From the NCBI GenBank assembly GCA_018267795.1, contig JAFDXS010000169.1, positions 1 to 6,033 of the forward strand: a stretch of 6,033 nucleotides of DNA, written 5' to 3'. The translations under genes were made by a program, and so were the position numbers. The notes below the pieces were generated by a model, which was given only the letters and a program-made list of their open reading frames with translations, did no database searches and was not told where the DNA came from. Shown here one piece after another: positions 1 to 5,581 of this stretch. This stretch comes from Bacteroidota bacterium (lineage in GTDB: Bacteria; Bacteroidota; Bacteroidia; Chitinophagales; Chitinophagaceae). Numbering within the stretch: the first letter of the stretch is position 1; every line of letters begins with the position of its first letter.

Positions 1-42
1 AAACGGTGATTACCGCAGCTTAGGCGGTGGTACCAGGAAAGA
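1..42. other. Short flank beyond map, no gene recognised
   Basis: This short end piece lies downstream of map and its terminator. On the plus strand two frames close early, with TGA at 7-9 and TAG at 21-23. A convergent plus-strand gene could therefore end here, but too little is visible to tell. A 5-bp inverted repeat (12-16 with 24-28, 7-nt loop) is present; it looks superficially like a tRNA anticodon arm but is not convincing as one. No start codon for a following minus-strand gene is seen. Confidence 0.4.
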
Positions 43-70
43 ACAAAGCCCTGAGATTTCAGGGCTTTGT
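43..70 (-). terminator. Strong hairpin terminator after map
   Basis: A perfect 12-bp inverted repeat (43-54 with 59-70) encloses a 4-nt loop and begins 3 bases after the map stop codon. The stem has a GC-rich middle (GCCCTGA/TCAGGGC). On the minus strand it is followed by TCTTTCC, a mediocre U-tract, so intrinsic termination is likely but not textbook. The near-symmetric stem could also stop a convergent plus-strand transcript. It marks the probable end of this transcription unit. Confidence 0.7.
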
Positions 71-73
71 CAA

Positions 74-898
74 CTATGCGGTTGTAGTTTCTTCTTTGTA
101 ATAGCTACTATTCAATTCTGTATTTGCTTGCTCTGCTGCTTCTATAGGCGCGAAGTTGGATAATGCCTCACCCCTGCCCTTGCGAACCACTGTAGTATGC
201 TCATAGTGTGCAGAAGGCTTACCGTCTGCTGTTACTACTGTCCAGCCATCTTCCTTGGTATATACATCGCGCACGCCAAGGTTTATCATTGGTTCTATTG
301 CCAGCACCATACCTTCTTTAAGACGCTTGCCATCGCCGCGGCGACCATAGTTAGGCACCTGAGGATCTTCATGCAGCTTGCGGCCTACACCGTGGCCTAC
401 CAGTTCCCTTACTACACCGTATTTATGCACTTTAGACGTAAAATGCTCTACAGCGTAAGATATATCACCTACGCGATTGTTAGCGCTGGCTTGTGCCACA
501 CCTAGCATTAATGACTCTTTAGTAACACGCATCAACGTAAGCACCTCAGGCTTTACATTGCCAATGCCAAATGTATAGGCATGGTCACCATGAAAGCCAT
601 TCATATACACACCACAATCTACAGATACGATATCGCCATCCTGTAGCTCGTAACTGCCGGGGATGCCGTGTACTACTACTTCATTCACAGAGATACATAA
701 AGCCGCTGGATAACCATGATAACCTTTAAATGAAGGCACACCGCCATTATCACGTATAAAGGTATCAGCCATCTCATCAATCTGAGCAGTGGTAATACCC
801 GGCCTTAAAAATTTTGCCACCTCGGTTAAGGTGGCAGTTACCATTAAAGCACTTTTTCTTATTAATTCAATTTCGTCGTTCGTTCTAATATGTATCAT
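74..898 (-). CDS. map: Type I methionine aminopeptidase
   Basis: This is a 274-residue cytosolic metalloprotease that removes the N-terminal methionine from new proteins when the second residue is small. The pita-bread fold ligands are all present: Asp94 (SVDCG), Asp105 (FHGDHA), His169 (VGHGVG), Glu202 (IEPM) and Glu233 (HYEH). The substrate-binding histidines His77 (VVHGIP) and His176 (LHEDP) are there too. These match E. coli D97, D108, H171, E204, E235, H79 and H178. There is no N-terminal zinc-finger extension, so this is the short bacterial form. After the catalytic core, about 30 residues form an acidic, probably disordered tail ending in EETTTA, which makes the protein slightly longer than the usual 250-265 residues. 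It starts at an ATG 28 bp after secY, consistent with cotranscription, and ends with TAG just before a hairpin terminator. Confidence 0.97.
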   Translation of the reverse strand: MIHIRTNDEIELIRKSALMVTATLTEVAKFLRPGITTAQIDEMADTFIRDNGGVPSFKGYHGYPAALCISVNEVVVHGIPGSYELQDGDIVSVDCGVYMNGFHGDHAYTFGIGNVKPEVLTLMRVTKESLMLGVAQASANNRVGDISYAVEHFTSKVHKYGVVRELVGHGVGRKLHEDPQVPNYGRRGDGKRLKEGMVLAIEPMINLGVRDVYTKEDGWTVVTADGKPSAHYEHTTVVRKGRGEALSNFAPIEAAEQANTELNSSYYKEETTTA

Positions 899-926
899 AC
901 TTCACAAAAAAACTATTGTAATGTTG

Positions 927-2282
927 TTATACAGATGCGCCGCTGTTTACAGTAGCGCGACCTGATATACGGCCAGTCTTCATTAAACCGTCATAGTGAC
1001 GCATAAGAAGATAGCTTTCTATTTGCTGGAGCGTATCTAATATTACACCTACACCTATCAGCATTGATGTGCCACCATAGAAAGAAGCAAAGCCACTGGT
1101 AACACCAAACAAAGCAGCGATACCTGGTAATATACCTGCTATTGCAAGGAACACAGCACCAGGTAAAGTAATGCGATCCATGATAGTAGCAATGTAATCA
1201 GCAGTTGGTTCACCTGGTTTTACACCCGGGATAAAGCTGTTATTACGCTTCAGGTTATCAGCCATTTCAGTTGGGTTGAAGATCAACGCAGTGTAGAAAT
1301 AAGTGAATGCAATAACCATTACGGCATAGATGATATTATACCAAAGAGATGTATGATCAGACAATGCTTTTACAAAGCCTTGTGAACTTTCGCTATTAGC
1401 AAAGCCAACAATTGTAGCCGGGATAAACATGATAGCCTGCGCAAAGATAATAGGCATTACACCGGCAGAGTTTACTTTCAAAGGAATGAAATCGCGTGAG
1501 CCAGATACTTCACGGGCTGCATTTGTGCTGCCAATGATACGGCGTGCGTAGTTCAGCGGTATTTTACGTGTACCCTGTGTTAGCAGTATAAGACCTACAA
1601 TTACAGCAATAAATATTGCCATTTCTATGAGGAATATAAGCAAGCCACCACCACCGCCAAGGTTCTTAGCATGGAACTCCTGCATAAGAGACTGTGGAAG
1701 ACGAGCAAGGATACCTACCATGATGATAAGTGAAGTACCATTACCTATACCTTTATCAGTAATTTTTTCACCCATCCACATTACAAACAAGGTACCTGCA
1801 GTAAGAACTACTACAGTAGAAAGCCAGAACATGAAAGGACTAAATTCAGGTACACGAGCTACTGCATATTGCTGCGTGCTCAAATAAGCTACATAAGCAC
1901 TAGCCTGGAAAGCAGTAACGAGTACTGTGATATAACGCGTGTATTGGTTAATCTTGCGGCGACCACTTTCTTCTTTCTGCAACTTTGCTACCTGGGGAAC
2001 AACTATACCAGCAAGCTGCATAAAGATAGATGCCGAGATATAAGGCATAACCCCTAAGGCAAAAATAGAGGCACGGCTAAATGCACCACCGGCAAACATA
2101 TCAAGAATGCCAAGCAAACCGCCAGGGCCGCTACCTTCACTAAGTAATGCAGGGTTAAGGCCGGGTAATGTAATAAAACATCCTACACGATATACTGCCA
2201 CTAGTATGATAGTAAATAGGATACGCTTGCGGAGTTCTTCTATGCTCCAAATATTCTTAAGCGTTTCGATAAGTTTCTTCAC
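927..2282 (-). CDS. secY: Preprotein translocase subunit SecY, GTG start
   Basis: SecY is the 10-helix core of the SecYEG channel in the inner membrane, which exports unfolded proteins and inserts membrane proteins. The 451-residue protein shows the family landmarks. They include a lateral-gate and plug region near 56-92 (FAGGAFSRASIFALGVMPYI), the first cytosolic loop QKEESGRRKINQYTRY at 102-117, and GIGNGTSL at 178-185. Cytosolic loop RKIPLNYARR lies at 239-248, FIPGVKPGEPTADYI at 350-364, and the C-terminal LMRHYDGLMKTGRISGR at 426-442. Lys355 sits where E. coli has Arg357, which is important for SecA-driven transport; I believe Lys is common here in Bacteroidota. Residues 209-213 are five consecutive glycines. 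The start codon is GTG (2280-2282). An in-frame TGA at 2298-2300 with no ATG in between rules out a longer start, and the N-terminus MKKLIETLKNIW fits relatives. The gene lies 84 bp after rplO, behind a hairpin. Confidence 0.98.
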   Translation of the reverse strand: MKKLIETLKNIWSIEELRKRILFTIILVAVYRVGCFITLPGLNPALLSEGSGPGGLLGILDMFAGGAFSRASIFALGVMPYISASIFMQLAGIVVPQVAKLQKEESGRRKINQYTRYITVLVTAFQASAYVAYLSTQQYAVARVPEFSPFMFWLSTVVVLTAGTLFVMWMGEKITDKGIGNGTSLIIMVGILARLPQSLMQEFHAKNLGGGGGLLIFLIEMAIFIAVIVGLILLTQGTRKIPLNYARRIIGSTNAAREVSGSRDFIPLKVNSAGVMPIIFAQAIMFIPATIVGFANSESSQGFVKALSDHTSLWYNIIYAVMVIAFTYFYTALIFNPTEMADNLKRNNSFIPGVKPGEPTADYIATIMDRITLPGAVFLAIAGILPGIAALFGVTSGFASFYGGTSMLIGVGVILDTLQQIESYLLMRHYDGLMKTGRISGRATVNSGASV

Positions 2283-2321
2283 AGGGACTGTTGTTAATCA
2301 AATGAAATGCGAATAAACGAT

Positions 2322-2351
2322 AAAAGACGCATTTCTCCAAATGCGTCTTTT
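2322..2351 (-). terminator. Terminator-like hairpin between rplO and secY
   Basis: A perfect 13-bp inverted repeat (2322-2334 with 2339-2351) encloses a 4-nt loop and starts 15 bases after the rplO stop codon. As minus-strand RNA it begins with AAAA, has a GACGCA/UGCGUC core, and ends in UUUU followed by AUCGUUUAUUC. This A-stem-U form is that of a bidirectional intrinsic terminator. Because secY and map lie downstream in the same direction, it may act as a partial terminator (attenuator) or 3'-end-stabilising structure rather than a full stop. The structure is seen; the function is inferred. Confidence 0.65.
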
Positions 2352-2366
2352 CTATACAGTTATTTA

Positions 2367-2813
2367 TTAGATCAGCTCTATAGTAGCGCCTGCTGCTTCA
2401 AGAGCTTCTTTAGCTTTTGCGCTTATAGCGTTTACCTTGAACGGTATTTTTGCTTTCAATTCACCATTACCCAGTATTTTCACCACATCGGTACGGTTGA
2501 TGAGGCCATTGATGTATAAAATATCCGGCGTAAATTCAGCTATTGAATATTTTTCTATCAGAAAATCAAGCTGGCCGAGGTTAAATACTTTATAATCAAC
2601 ACGGTTTGGATTCTTAAAACCGCGTTTTGGCATACGACGCTGAATTGGCATCTGTCCACCTTCGTGACCGAACTTAGACTGATAACCGGTACGGGCTTGC
2701 TGACCTTTGTTACCTTTTGTAGAAGTACCACCATGTCCGCTACCTTCACCGCGACCTATACGTTTCGTTTTATGAGTTGAACCTTCTGCAGGTTTCAGAT
2801 TGTGTAGTTGCAT
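2367..2813 (-). CDS. rplO: 50S ribosomal protein L15
   Basis: L15 is a late-assembling 50S protein whose extended N-terminal tail threads through 23S rRNA. The 148 residues match the normal family length. The basic, glycine-rich tail spans about 15-45 (KRIGRGEGSGHGG, then KGNKGQQARTG). It is followed by the signature block HEGGQMPIQRRMPKRGF at 50-66. The globular C-terminal domain runs to about residue 148 and contains the expected glycine hinge (KILGNGELK, 112-120) and a helix with SAKAKEALEAAGA. The start is ATG with an A/T-rich leader and no Shine-Dalgarno motif. It sits between rpmD (61-bp gap) and secY (84-bp gap containing a hairpin), the standard spc order. Confidence 0.97.
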   Translation of the reverse strand: MQLHNLKPAEGSTHKTKRIGRGEGSGHGGTSTKGNKGQQARTGYQSKFGHEGGQMPIQRRMPKRGFKNPNRVDYKVFNLGQLDFLIEKYSIAEFTPDILYINGLINRTDVVKILGNGELKAKIPFKVNAISAKAKEALEAAGATIELI

Positions 2814-2833
2814 ATAAATTACAATTTTTGAAC

Positions 2834-2860
2834 TTGCGCGGAATTTGTAACCGCTCGCAA
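2834..2860 (-). other. Imperfect inverted repeat in rpmD-rplO spacer
   Basis: TTGCG (2834-2838) pairs with CGCAA (2856-2860). Three further pairs (2839-2841 with 2851-2853) can form if two bases bulge, leaving a 9-nt loop. The GC content is higher than in the surrounding A/T-rich spacer. It has no U-tract and is not a convincing terminator. It may be a minor mRNA structure ahead of rplO. Confidence 0.3.
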
Positions 2861-2874
2861 ATCAGGTTAATAAA

Positions 2875-3057
2875 CTATTTTACTTCTTCTACTTTCACCA
2901 GGTGGTGTACAGTTTTTACCATACCCAGTATCTGTGGAGTAGCTTCTACTTCTACAGTTTTGTTGAGCTTGCGAAGGCCTAATGCCACCAGCGTACGCTT
3001 TTGGCGCTCAGGACGGTCTATTCCGCTCTTTATCTGTGTTACTTTAATCTTAGCCAT
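2875..3057 (-). CDS. rpmD: 50S ribosomal protein L30
   Basis: L30 is a small peripheral 50S protein that contacts 23S rRNA. The 60 residues are the usual bacterial length. The sequence shows the family pattern: MAKIKVTQIKSGI, a basic segment (RPERQKRTL), LGLRKLNKTVEVE, and the C-terminal block PQILGMVKTVHHLVKVEE. I chose the ATG at 3055-3057. An in-frame TTG 18 bases upstream would add six residues (MNYNSV) not expected in this family. It lies 78 bp after rpsE and 61 bp before rplO. The stop codon is TAG. Confidence 0.95.
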   Translation of the reverse strand: MAKIKVTQIKSGIDRPERQKRTLVALGLRKLNKTVEVEATPQILGMVKTVHHLVKVEEVK

Positions 3058-3101
3058 GACGCTATTATAATTCAATAAGTTTAAAATGATATTAGTACAT
3101 A

Positions 3102-3141
3102 GGGTAATAACAAGCCAGTAAACTGACCGCGGTTATTATCC
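3102..3141 (-). other. Imperfect hairpin overlapping rpsE stop
   Basis: TAATAAC (3105-3111) pairs with GTTATTA (3132-3138), and a further GG/CC pair is possible across a one-base bulge. The loop is 20 nt and holds a small CAGT-AA-ACTG repeat. The right arm includes the rpsE stop codon, so on the mRNA the structure begins at the end of rpsE. The stem is A/T-rich and has no U-tract, so termination is unlikely. Confidence 0.3.
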
Positions 3142-3654
3142 GTTGAATACTTTCTTAAGGCTTACATTGCGGTGTTTCGCTACCTGTATAGGTTCGCGCA
3201 GCATGCTAAGAGCAAGGAAAGTTGCTTTTACCACATTGTGCGGGTTTGCAGAACCTAAAGATTTAGACAGCACGTCAGTGATACCTGCAGCTTCAAGCAC
3301 AGCACGCATGCTACCACCAGCTATCACACCTGTACCGTGAGCGGCAGGTTTGATAAACACTTTCGCAGCACCTTCTTTAGCCAGCTGATCGTGAGGTATA
3401 GTACCATTCATTACAGGTACTTTGATAAGGTTTTTCTTTGCATCATCAATACCCTTAGTAATAGCTTCCTGTACTTCTTTAGCTTTACCTAGTCCATGAC
3501 CTACAACGCCATTACCATTACCTACAACCACCAGTGCTGAAAAGCTGAATGCACGGCCACCCTTTGTGGTTTTCACCACGCGGTTGATAGCCACTACTTT
3601 TTCATGCAGTTCCAGGTCTCCGGCTTTTACGCGATTTAATTGTGTCTTCGCCAT
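3136..3654 (-). CDS. rpsE: 30S ribosomal protein S5
   Basis: S5 lies on the solvent side of the 30S subunit near the mRNA entry channel and contributes to decoding accuracy. The 172 residues are normal for the family. The N-terminal double-stranded-RNA-binding domain (about 14-80) contains KVVAINRVVKTTKGGRAFSF and the glycine-rich VGNGNGVVGHGLGKAKEV (44-61). The loop around residues 26-36 corresponds to the region where spectinomycin-resistance changes occur in other bacteria; I see no obvious deletion there. The C-terminal domain carries HGTGVIAGGSMRAVLEAAGI (106-125) and SLGSANPHNVVKA (132-144). The gene starts at ATG 36 bp after rplR; the leader is very A/T-rich (TTTTTCTTTTTTAATAAAT) and lacks a Shine-Dalgarno motif. 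Confidence 0.98.
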   Translation of the reverse strand: MAKTQLNRVKAGDLELHEKVVAINRVVKTTKGGRAFSFSALVVVGNGNGVVGHGLGKAKEVQEAITKGIDDAKKNLIKVPVMNGTIPHDQLAKEGAAKVFIKPAAHGTGVIAGGSMRAVLEAAGITDVLSKSLGSANPHNVVKATFLALSMLREPIQVAKHRNVSLKKVFNG

Positions 3655-3690
3655 TATTTATTAAAAAAGAAAAAGTTAAACAAATTTAGA

Positions 3691-4050
3691 TTAAAGTTTC
3701 AGTCCGCCTTCACGTGCACCATCAGCTATTGCCTTCACACGGCCATGATATAAATAACCACCACGGTCAAAAACACAAGTTTCGATACCTAATGCAATAG
3801 CCTTCTGCGCGATAGCCTTACCAACCATAGTAGATTTTTCAACCTTATTACCTGACTGAGCAGCTATATCCTTTTCGCGTGAGCTTGCAGATGCAAGTGT
3901 TACACCATTCTTATCATCTATAAGTTGTACATAGATATCCTTGTTACTGCGGAATACAGAAAGGCGTGGTTTCTGAGCTACACCCTGTATTCTCTTGCGT
4001 ATGCGCCAGCGAAGTTTCTGACGGCGGATTACTTTTTGATCGTTTGGCAT
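3691..4050 (-). CDS. rplR: 50S ribosomal protein L18
   Basis: L18 binds 5S rRNA together with L5 and helps anchor the 5S particle to the 50S central protuberance. The 119 residues are the usual bacterial length. The N-terminal basic arm (KVIRRQKLRWRIRKRIQG, about 6-23) is followed by KPRLSVFRSNKDIYVQLIDD (27-46). The conserved C-terminal block FDRGGYLYHGRVKAIADGAR spans 94-113 and ends in EGGLKL. The start is ATG with upstream AACTAATAAA and no Shine-Dalgarno motif. It is separated from rplF by 119 bp, the longest gap in the window, which contains a palindromic element. rpsE follows after 36 bp. Confidence 0.97.
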   Translation of the reverse strand: MPNDQKVIRRQKLRWRIRKRIQGVAQKPRLSVFRSNKDIYVQLIDDKNGVTLASASSREKDIAAQSGNKVEKSTMVGKAIAQKAIALGIETCVFDRGGYLYHGRVKAIADGAREGGLKL

Positions 4051-4105
4051 TTTATTAGTTTTTACGGGCTCACCAGGTTATTGACCTAATGGCTACCGGG
4101 ATTTG

Positions 4106-4121
4106 TATAAAAGATTTTATA
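4106..4121. repeat. AT-rich palindrome in rplF-rplR spacer
   Basis: TATAAAA (4106-4112) and TTTTATA (4115-4121) form a 7-bp palindrome with a 2-base centre, directly next to the larger REP-like palindrome. It could be a weak transcript structure, or simply A/T-rich spacer. I find no match to the Bacteroidota promoter element TAnnTTTG around it. Confidence 0.3.
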
Positions 4122-4126
4122 TAAGC

Positions 4127-4162
4127 AGTTGTCATCCTAAGCAGTGCTATAGGATGACAACT
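4127..4162. repeat. REP-like palindrome between rplF and rplR
   Basis: A perfect 13-bp inverted repeat (4127-4139 with 4150-4162) encloses a 10-nt centre. The centre can itself pair 3 more bases (AGC/GCT, with one bulged A and a 3-nt loop). The arms read GTCATCCTA and TAGGATGAC. From memory they resemble a widespread intergenic palindrome family with a GTCATCCTGAGC...GGATGAC core, found in many bacterial genomes. It starts 7 bases after the rplF stop. It has no U-tract immediately after the stem, so a classic terminator is less likely than a dispersed repeat or a 3'-end-protecting hairpin. Confidence 0.55.
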
Positions 4163-4169
4163 TAATTTA

Positions 4170-4724
4170 TTATTTACCTGCAGCTTTACCGGCCTTGCGA
4201 CGTACAATTTCGTCAGAGTAGCGAACACCTTTACCCTTGTATGGTTCCGGTTTGCGCAGGCTGCGTATTTTAGCAGCTACCTGTCCTAATAATTGCTTGT
4301 CATTTGATTCCAGGATAATTCTTGGATTCTGACCTTTTTCTGCAATAGCAGATGCTTTAATTTCTTTTGGTAATTCTATAATGATATTGTGAGAAAAACC
4401 AAGAGCCATGTCAATTTGCTGCCCCTGAACGGCTGCACGATAACCCACACCTACAAGTTCCAGTTCGCGTTTAAAACCATCAGTAACACCTTTTACCATG
4501 TTGGCAACCAAAGCGCGGTACAAACCATGCAATGCGCGATGGCGTATCTGGTCAGTAGGGCGTTCGATGATAACCTGATTATCCTGAACTGATACTTTAA
4601 TATCACGATCAATAGCTTCTTTAAGTTCGCCTTTAGGGCCTTTTACCACTATTTCGTTAGCCGGTGTAACAGTAACTGTAACACCTTTTGCAATTTCAAC
4701 CGGTTTTTTACCTATACGAGACAT
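4170..4724 (-). CDS. rplF: 50S ribosomal protein L6
   Basis: L6 sits near the factor-binding site of the 50S subunit, at the base of the L7/L12 stalk, and binds 23S rRNA. The 184 residues fit the family. Two repeated alpha/beta domains are expected: the first (about 1-80) has MSRIGKKPVEIAKGV and VVKGPKGEL, and the second (about 85-180) has ELVGVGYRAAVQG (89-101). The C-terminal signature RSLRKPEPYKGKGVRY lies at 154-169, followed by VRRKAGK. Asp171 occupies a position where Glu is more common, a conservative change. The gene starts at ATG 96 bp after rpsH, in a spacer that can form a hairpin, and is followed by a palindromic element. Confidence 0.98.
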   Translation of the reverse strand: MSRIGKKPVEIAKGVTVTVTPANEIVVKGPKGELKEAIDRDIKVSVQDNQVIIERPTDQIRHRALHGLYRALVANMVKGVTDGFKRELELVGVGYRAAVQGQQIDMALGFSHNIIIELPKEIKASAIAEKGQNPRIILESNDKQLLGQVAAKIRSLRKPEPYKGKGVRYSDEIVRRKAGKAAGK

Positions 4725-4750
4725 CGTAAATCGTTTTGTTTGTTTATGAT

Positions 4751-4802
4751 AGAAGTCTGACCGTTCAGCCTTGTATAGGACAGCTTAATGTATCAGACCT
4801 CT
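4751..4802 (-). promoter_or_regulatory. Imperfect hairpin in rpsH-rplF spacer
   Basis: AGAAGTCTGA (4751-4760) pairs with TCAGACCTCT (4793-4802). As minus-strand RNA all ten positions pair, one as G-U. The loop is 32 nt and has little further structure. The element fills more than half of the 96-bp gap and ends 26 bases before the rplF ATG. It has no terminator-type U-tract. It could be a ribosomal-protein binding site or a mRNA-processing structure, but nothing in the sequence alone shows which. Confidence 0.35.
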
Positions 4803-4820
4803 TAAATATTTTTATAACTA

Positions 4821-5219
4821 CTAGTATATATAACACATTACTTCACCACCTACATTCTGAGTGCGTGCTTCTTTATCAGTCATCACACCTTTAGAAGTAG
4901 ATACTACTGCAATACCTAAACCGTTTTGTACACGGCGTATTTCAGCAGGCTTGGCATATTGGCGAAGACCCGGGCGGCTAACGCGTTCCAGGGATTTTAT
5001 AGCTGGTTCTTTAGACTGTGCATCATATTTCAATGCTATCTTGATAAGACCTTGCTTGTTATCCTCTTCAAATTTGTACTTCAGTATATAGCCTTTTTCG
5101 TAAAGGATCTCTGTAATACGCTTCTTAACATTTGAAGCAGGGATTTCCACGATACGGTGGCGAGCCATTTGGGCGTTACGGATACGGGTCAGGAAATCTG
5201 CTATAGGATCTGTTACCAT
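4821..5219 (-). CDS. rpsH: 30S ribosomal protein S8
   Basis: S8 is a primary 16S rRNA-binding protein (helix 21 region) needed for assembly of the 30S platform. In E. coli it also represses translation of the spc operon by binding the mRNA near rplE; whether that holds here is unknown. The 132 residues fit the family. The N-terminal domain begins MVTDPIADFLTRIRNA. The C-terminal RNA-binding block is SRPGLRQYAK (81-90), NGLGIAVVSTSKGVMTDKEA (99-118) and NVGGEVMCYIY at the end. The STSKG loop (107-111) that contacts rRNA is intact. It starts at ATG 76 bp after rpsN and ends with TAG. Confidence 0.98.
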   Translation of the reverse strand: MVTDPIADFLTRIRNAQMARHRIVEIPASNVKKRITEILYEKGYILKYKFEEDNKQGLIKIALKYDAQSKEPAIKSLERVSRPGLRQYAKPAEIRRVQNGLGIAVVSTSKGVMTDKEARTQNVGGEVMCYIY

Positions 5220-5227
5220 TTCTTTAT

Positions 5228-5249
5228 TAAGTTTTGTAAATAAGTTTTG
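5228..5249 (-). repeat. Small direct repeat upstream of rpsH
   Basis: TAAGTTTTG occurs twice, at 5228-5236 and 5241-5249, with a 13-bp period. It lies 8 bases before the rpsH start (CAAAACTTA on the coding strand). It is A/T-rich and short, so it may be chance or an unstructured ribosome-entry leader. Confidence 0.35.
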
Positions 5250-5295
5250 CCTCTGGTTTCAAGACTTTTACATCCCGACCTGGAAACGTTAATAA

Positions 5296-5565
5296 TTACC
5301 AGCTTGCTTTACGTACACCTGGTATTTTGCCATCCAATGCCATATCGCGGAATATTAAGCGACATACACCAAAGTGGCGCATGTAGCCACGAGGGCGGCC
5401 TGTAAGCTGGCAACGGTTGTGAAGGCGTGTAGGTGAAGAGTTCTTTGGAAGTTTATCCAGAGCAGCATAATCACCGGCAGCTTTCAGAGCAGCGCGCTTT
5501 TCAGCATATTGGGCTACCATTTTCTCGCGTTTGCGTTGGCGGGCTTTTACTGATTCTTTTGCCAT
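5296..5565 (-). CDS. rpsN: 30S ribosomal protein S14, zinc-free type
   Basis: S14 binds the 30S head and 16S rRNA near the decoding and tRNA sites. The 89 residues match the long, zinc-independent (C-minus) form rather than the 61-residue zinc-ribbon form. The long basic N-terminus (MAKESVKARQRKREKMVAQY) precedes NRCQLTGRPRGYMRHFGVCRLIFRD. Of the four ligand positions in the zinc form, only the first (Cys52) and third (Cys68) are Cys. The second and fourth are Thr55 and Ile71, so tetrahedral zinc binding is not expected. The C-terminus GKIPGVRKASW is classic. It starts at ATG 16 bp after rplE, the tightest junction in the window, and is followed by a 76-bp gap. Confidence 0.98.
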   Translation of the reverse strand: MAKESVKARQRKREKMVAQYAEKRAALKAAGDYAALDKLPKNSSPTRLHNRCQLTGRPRGYMRHFGVCRLIFRDMALDGKIPGVRKASW

Positions 5566-5581
5566 TTGTCTTTATTCTAAA

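Noticed and set aside
12..28. tRNA-like anticodon arm (5-bp stem, 7-nt loop)
   Set aside because: There is no D-arm or acceptor stem at the right spacing; the 5' part would fall in the map terminator, and the base after the would-be anticodon is a pyrimidine.
197..505. Plus-strand open frame of 102 codons opposite map
   Set aside because: It lies wholly antisense to the intact map gene, has a Cys/Tyr/His-rich composition with no family resemblance, and no initiation context. It is a shadow of map.
2301..2308. Possible secY promoter element TTCATTTG resembling TAnnTTTG
   Set aside because: It misses the key A, and no TTTG lies about 20 bases upstream. It is too weak to call a promoter.
2307..2519. 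Plus-strand open frame over the rplO-secY spacer and the rplO 3' end
   Set aside because: Its sequence is low-complexity and Ser/Phe/Tyr-rich, it crosses the hairpin, and most of it is antisense to rplO.
2558..2749. Minus-strand open frame of 63 codons within rplO
   Set aside because: It is an alternative frame inside the conserved L15 gene with no family resemblance.
3058..3075. Upstream TTG start for rpmD adding MNYNSV
   Set aside because: L30 proteins begin MAKIKVTQ-like; the ATG at 3055-3057 gives the normal 60-residue length.
5256..5287. GTTTC/GAAAC inverted repeat in the rpsN-rpsH spacer
   Set aside because: It has only five A/T-rich pairs with a 22-nt loop, which is within chance expectation.
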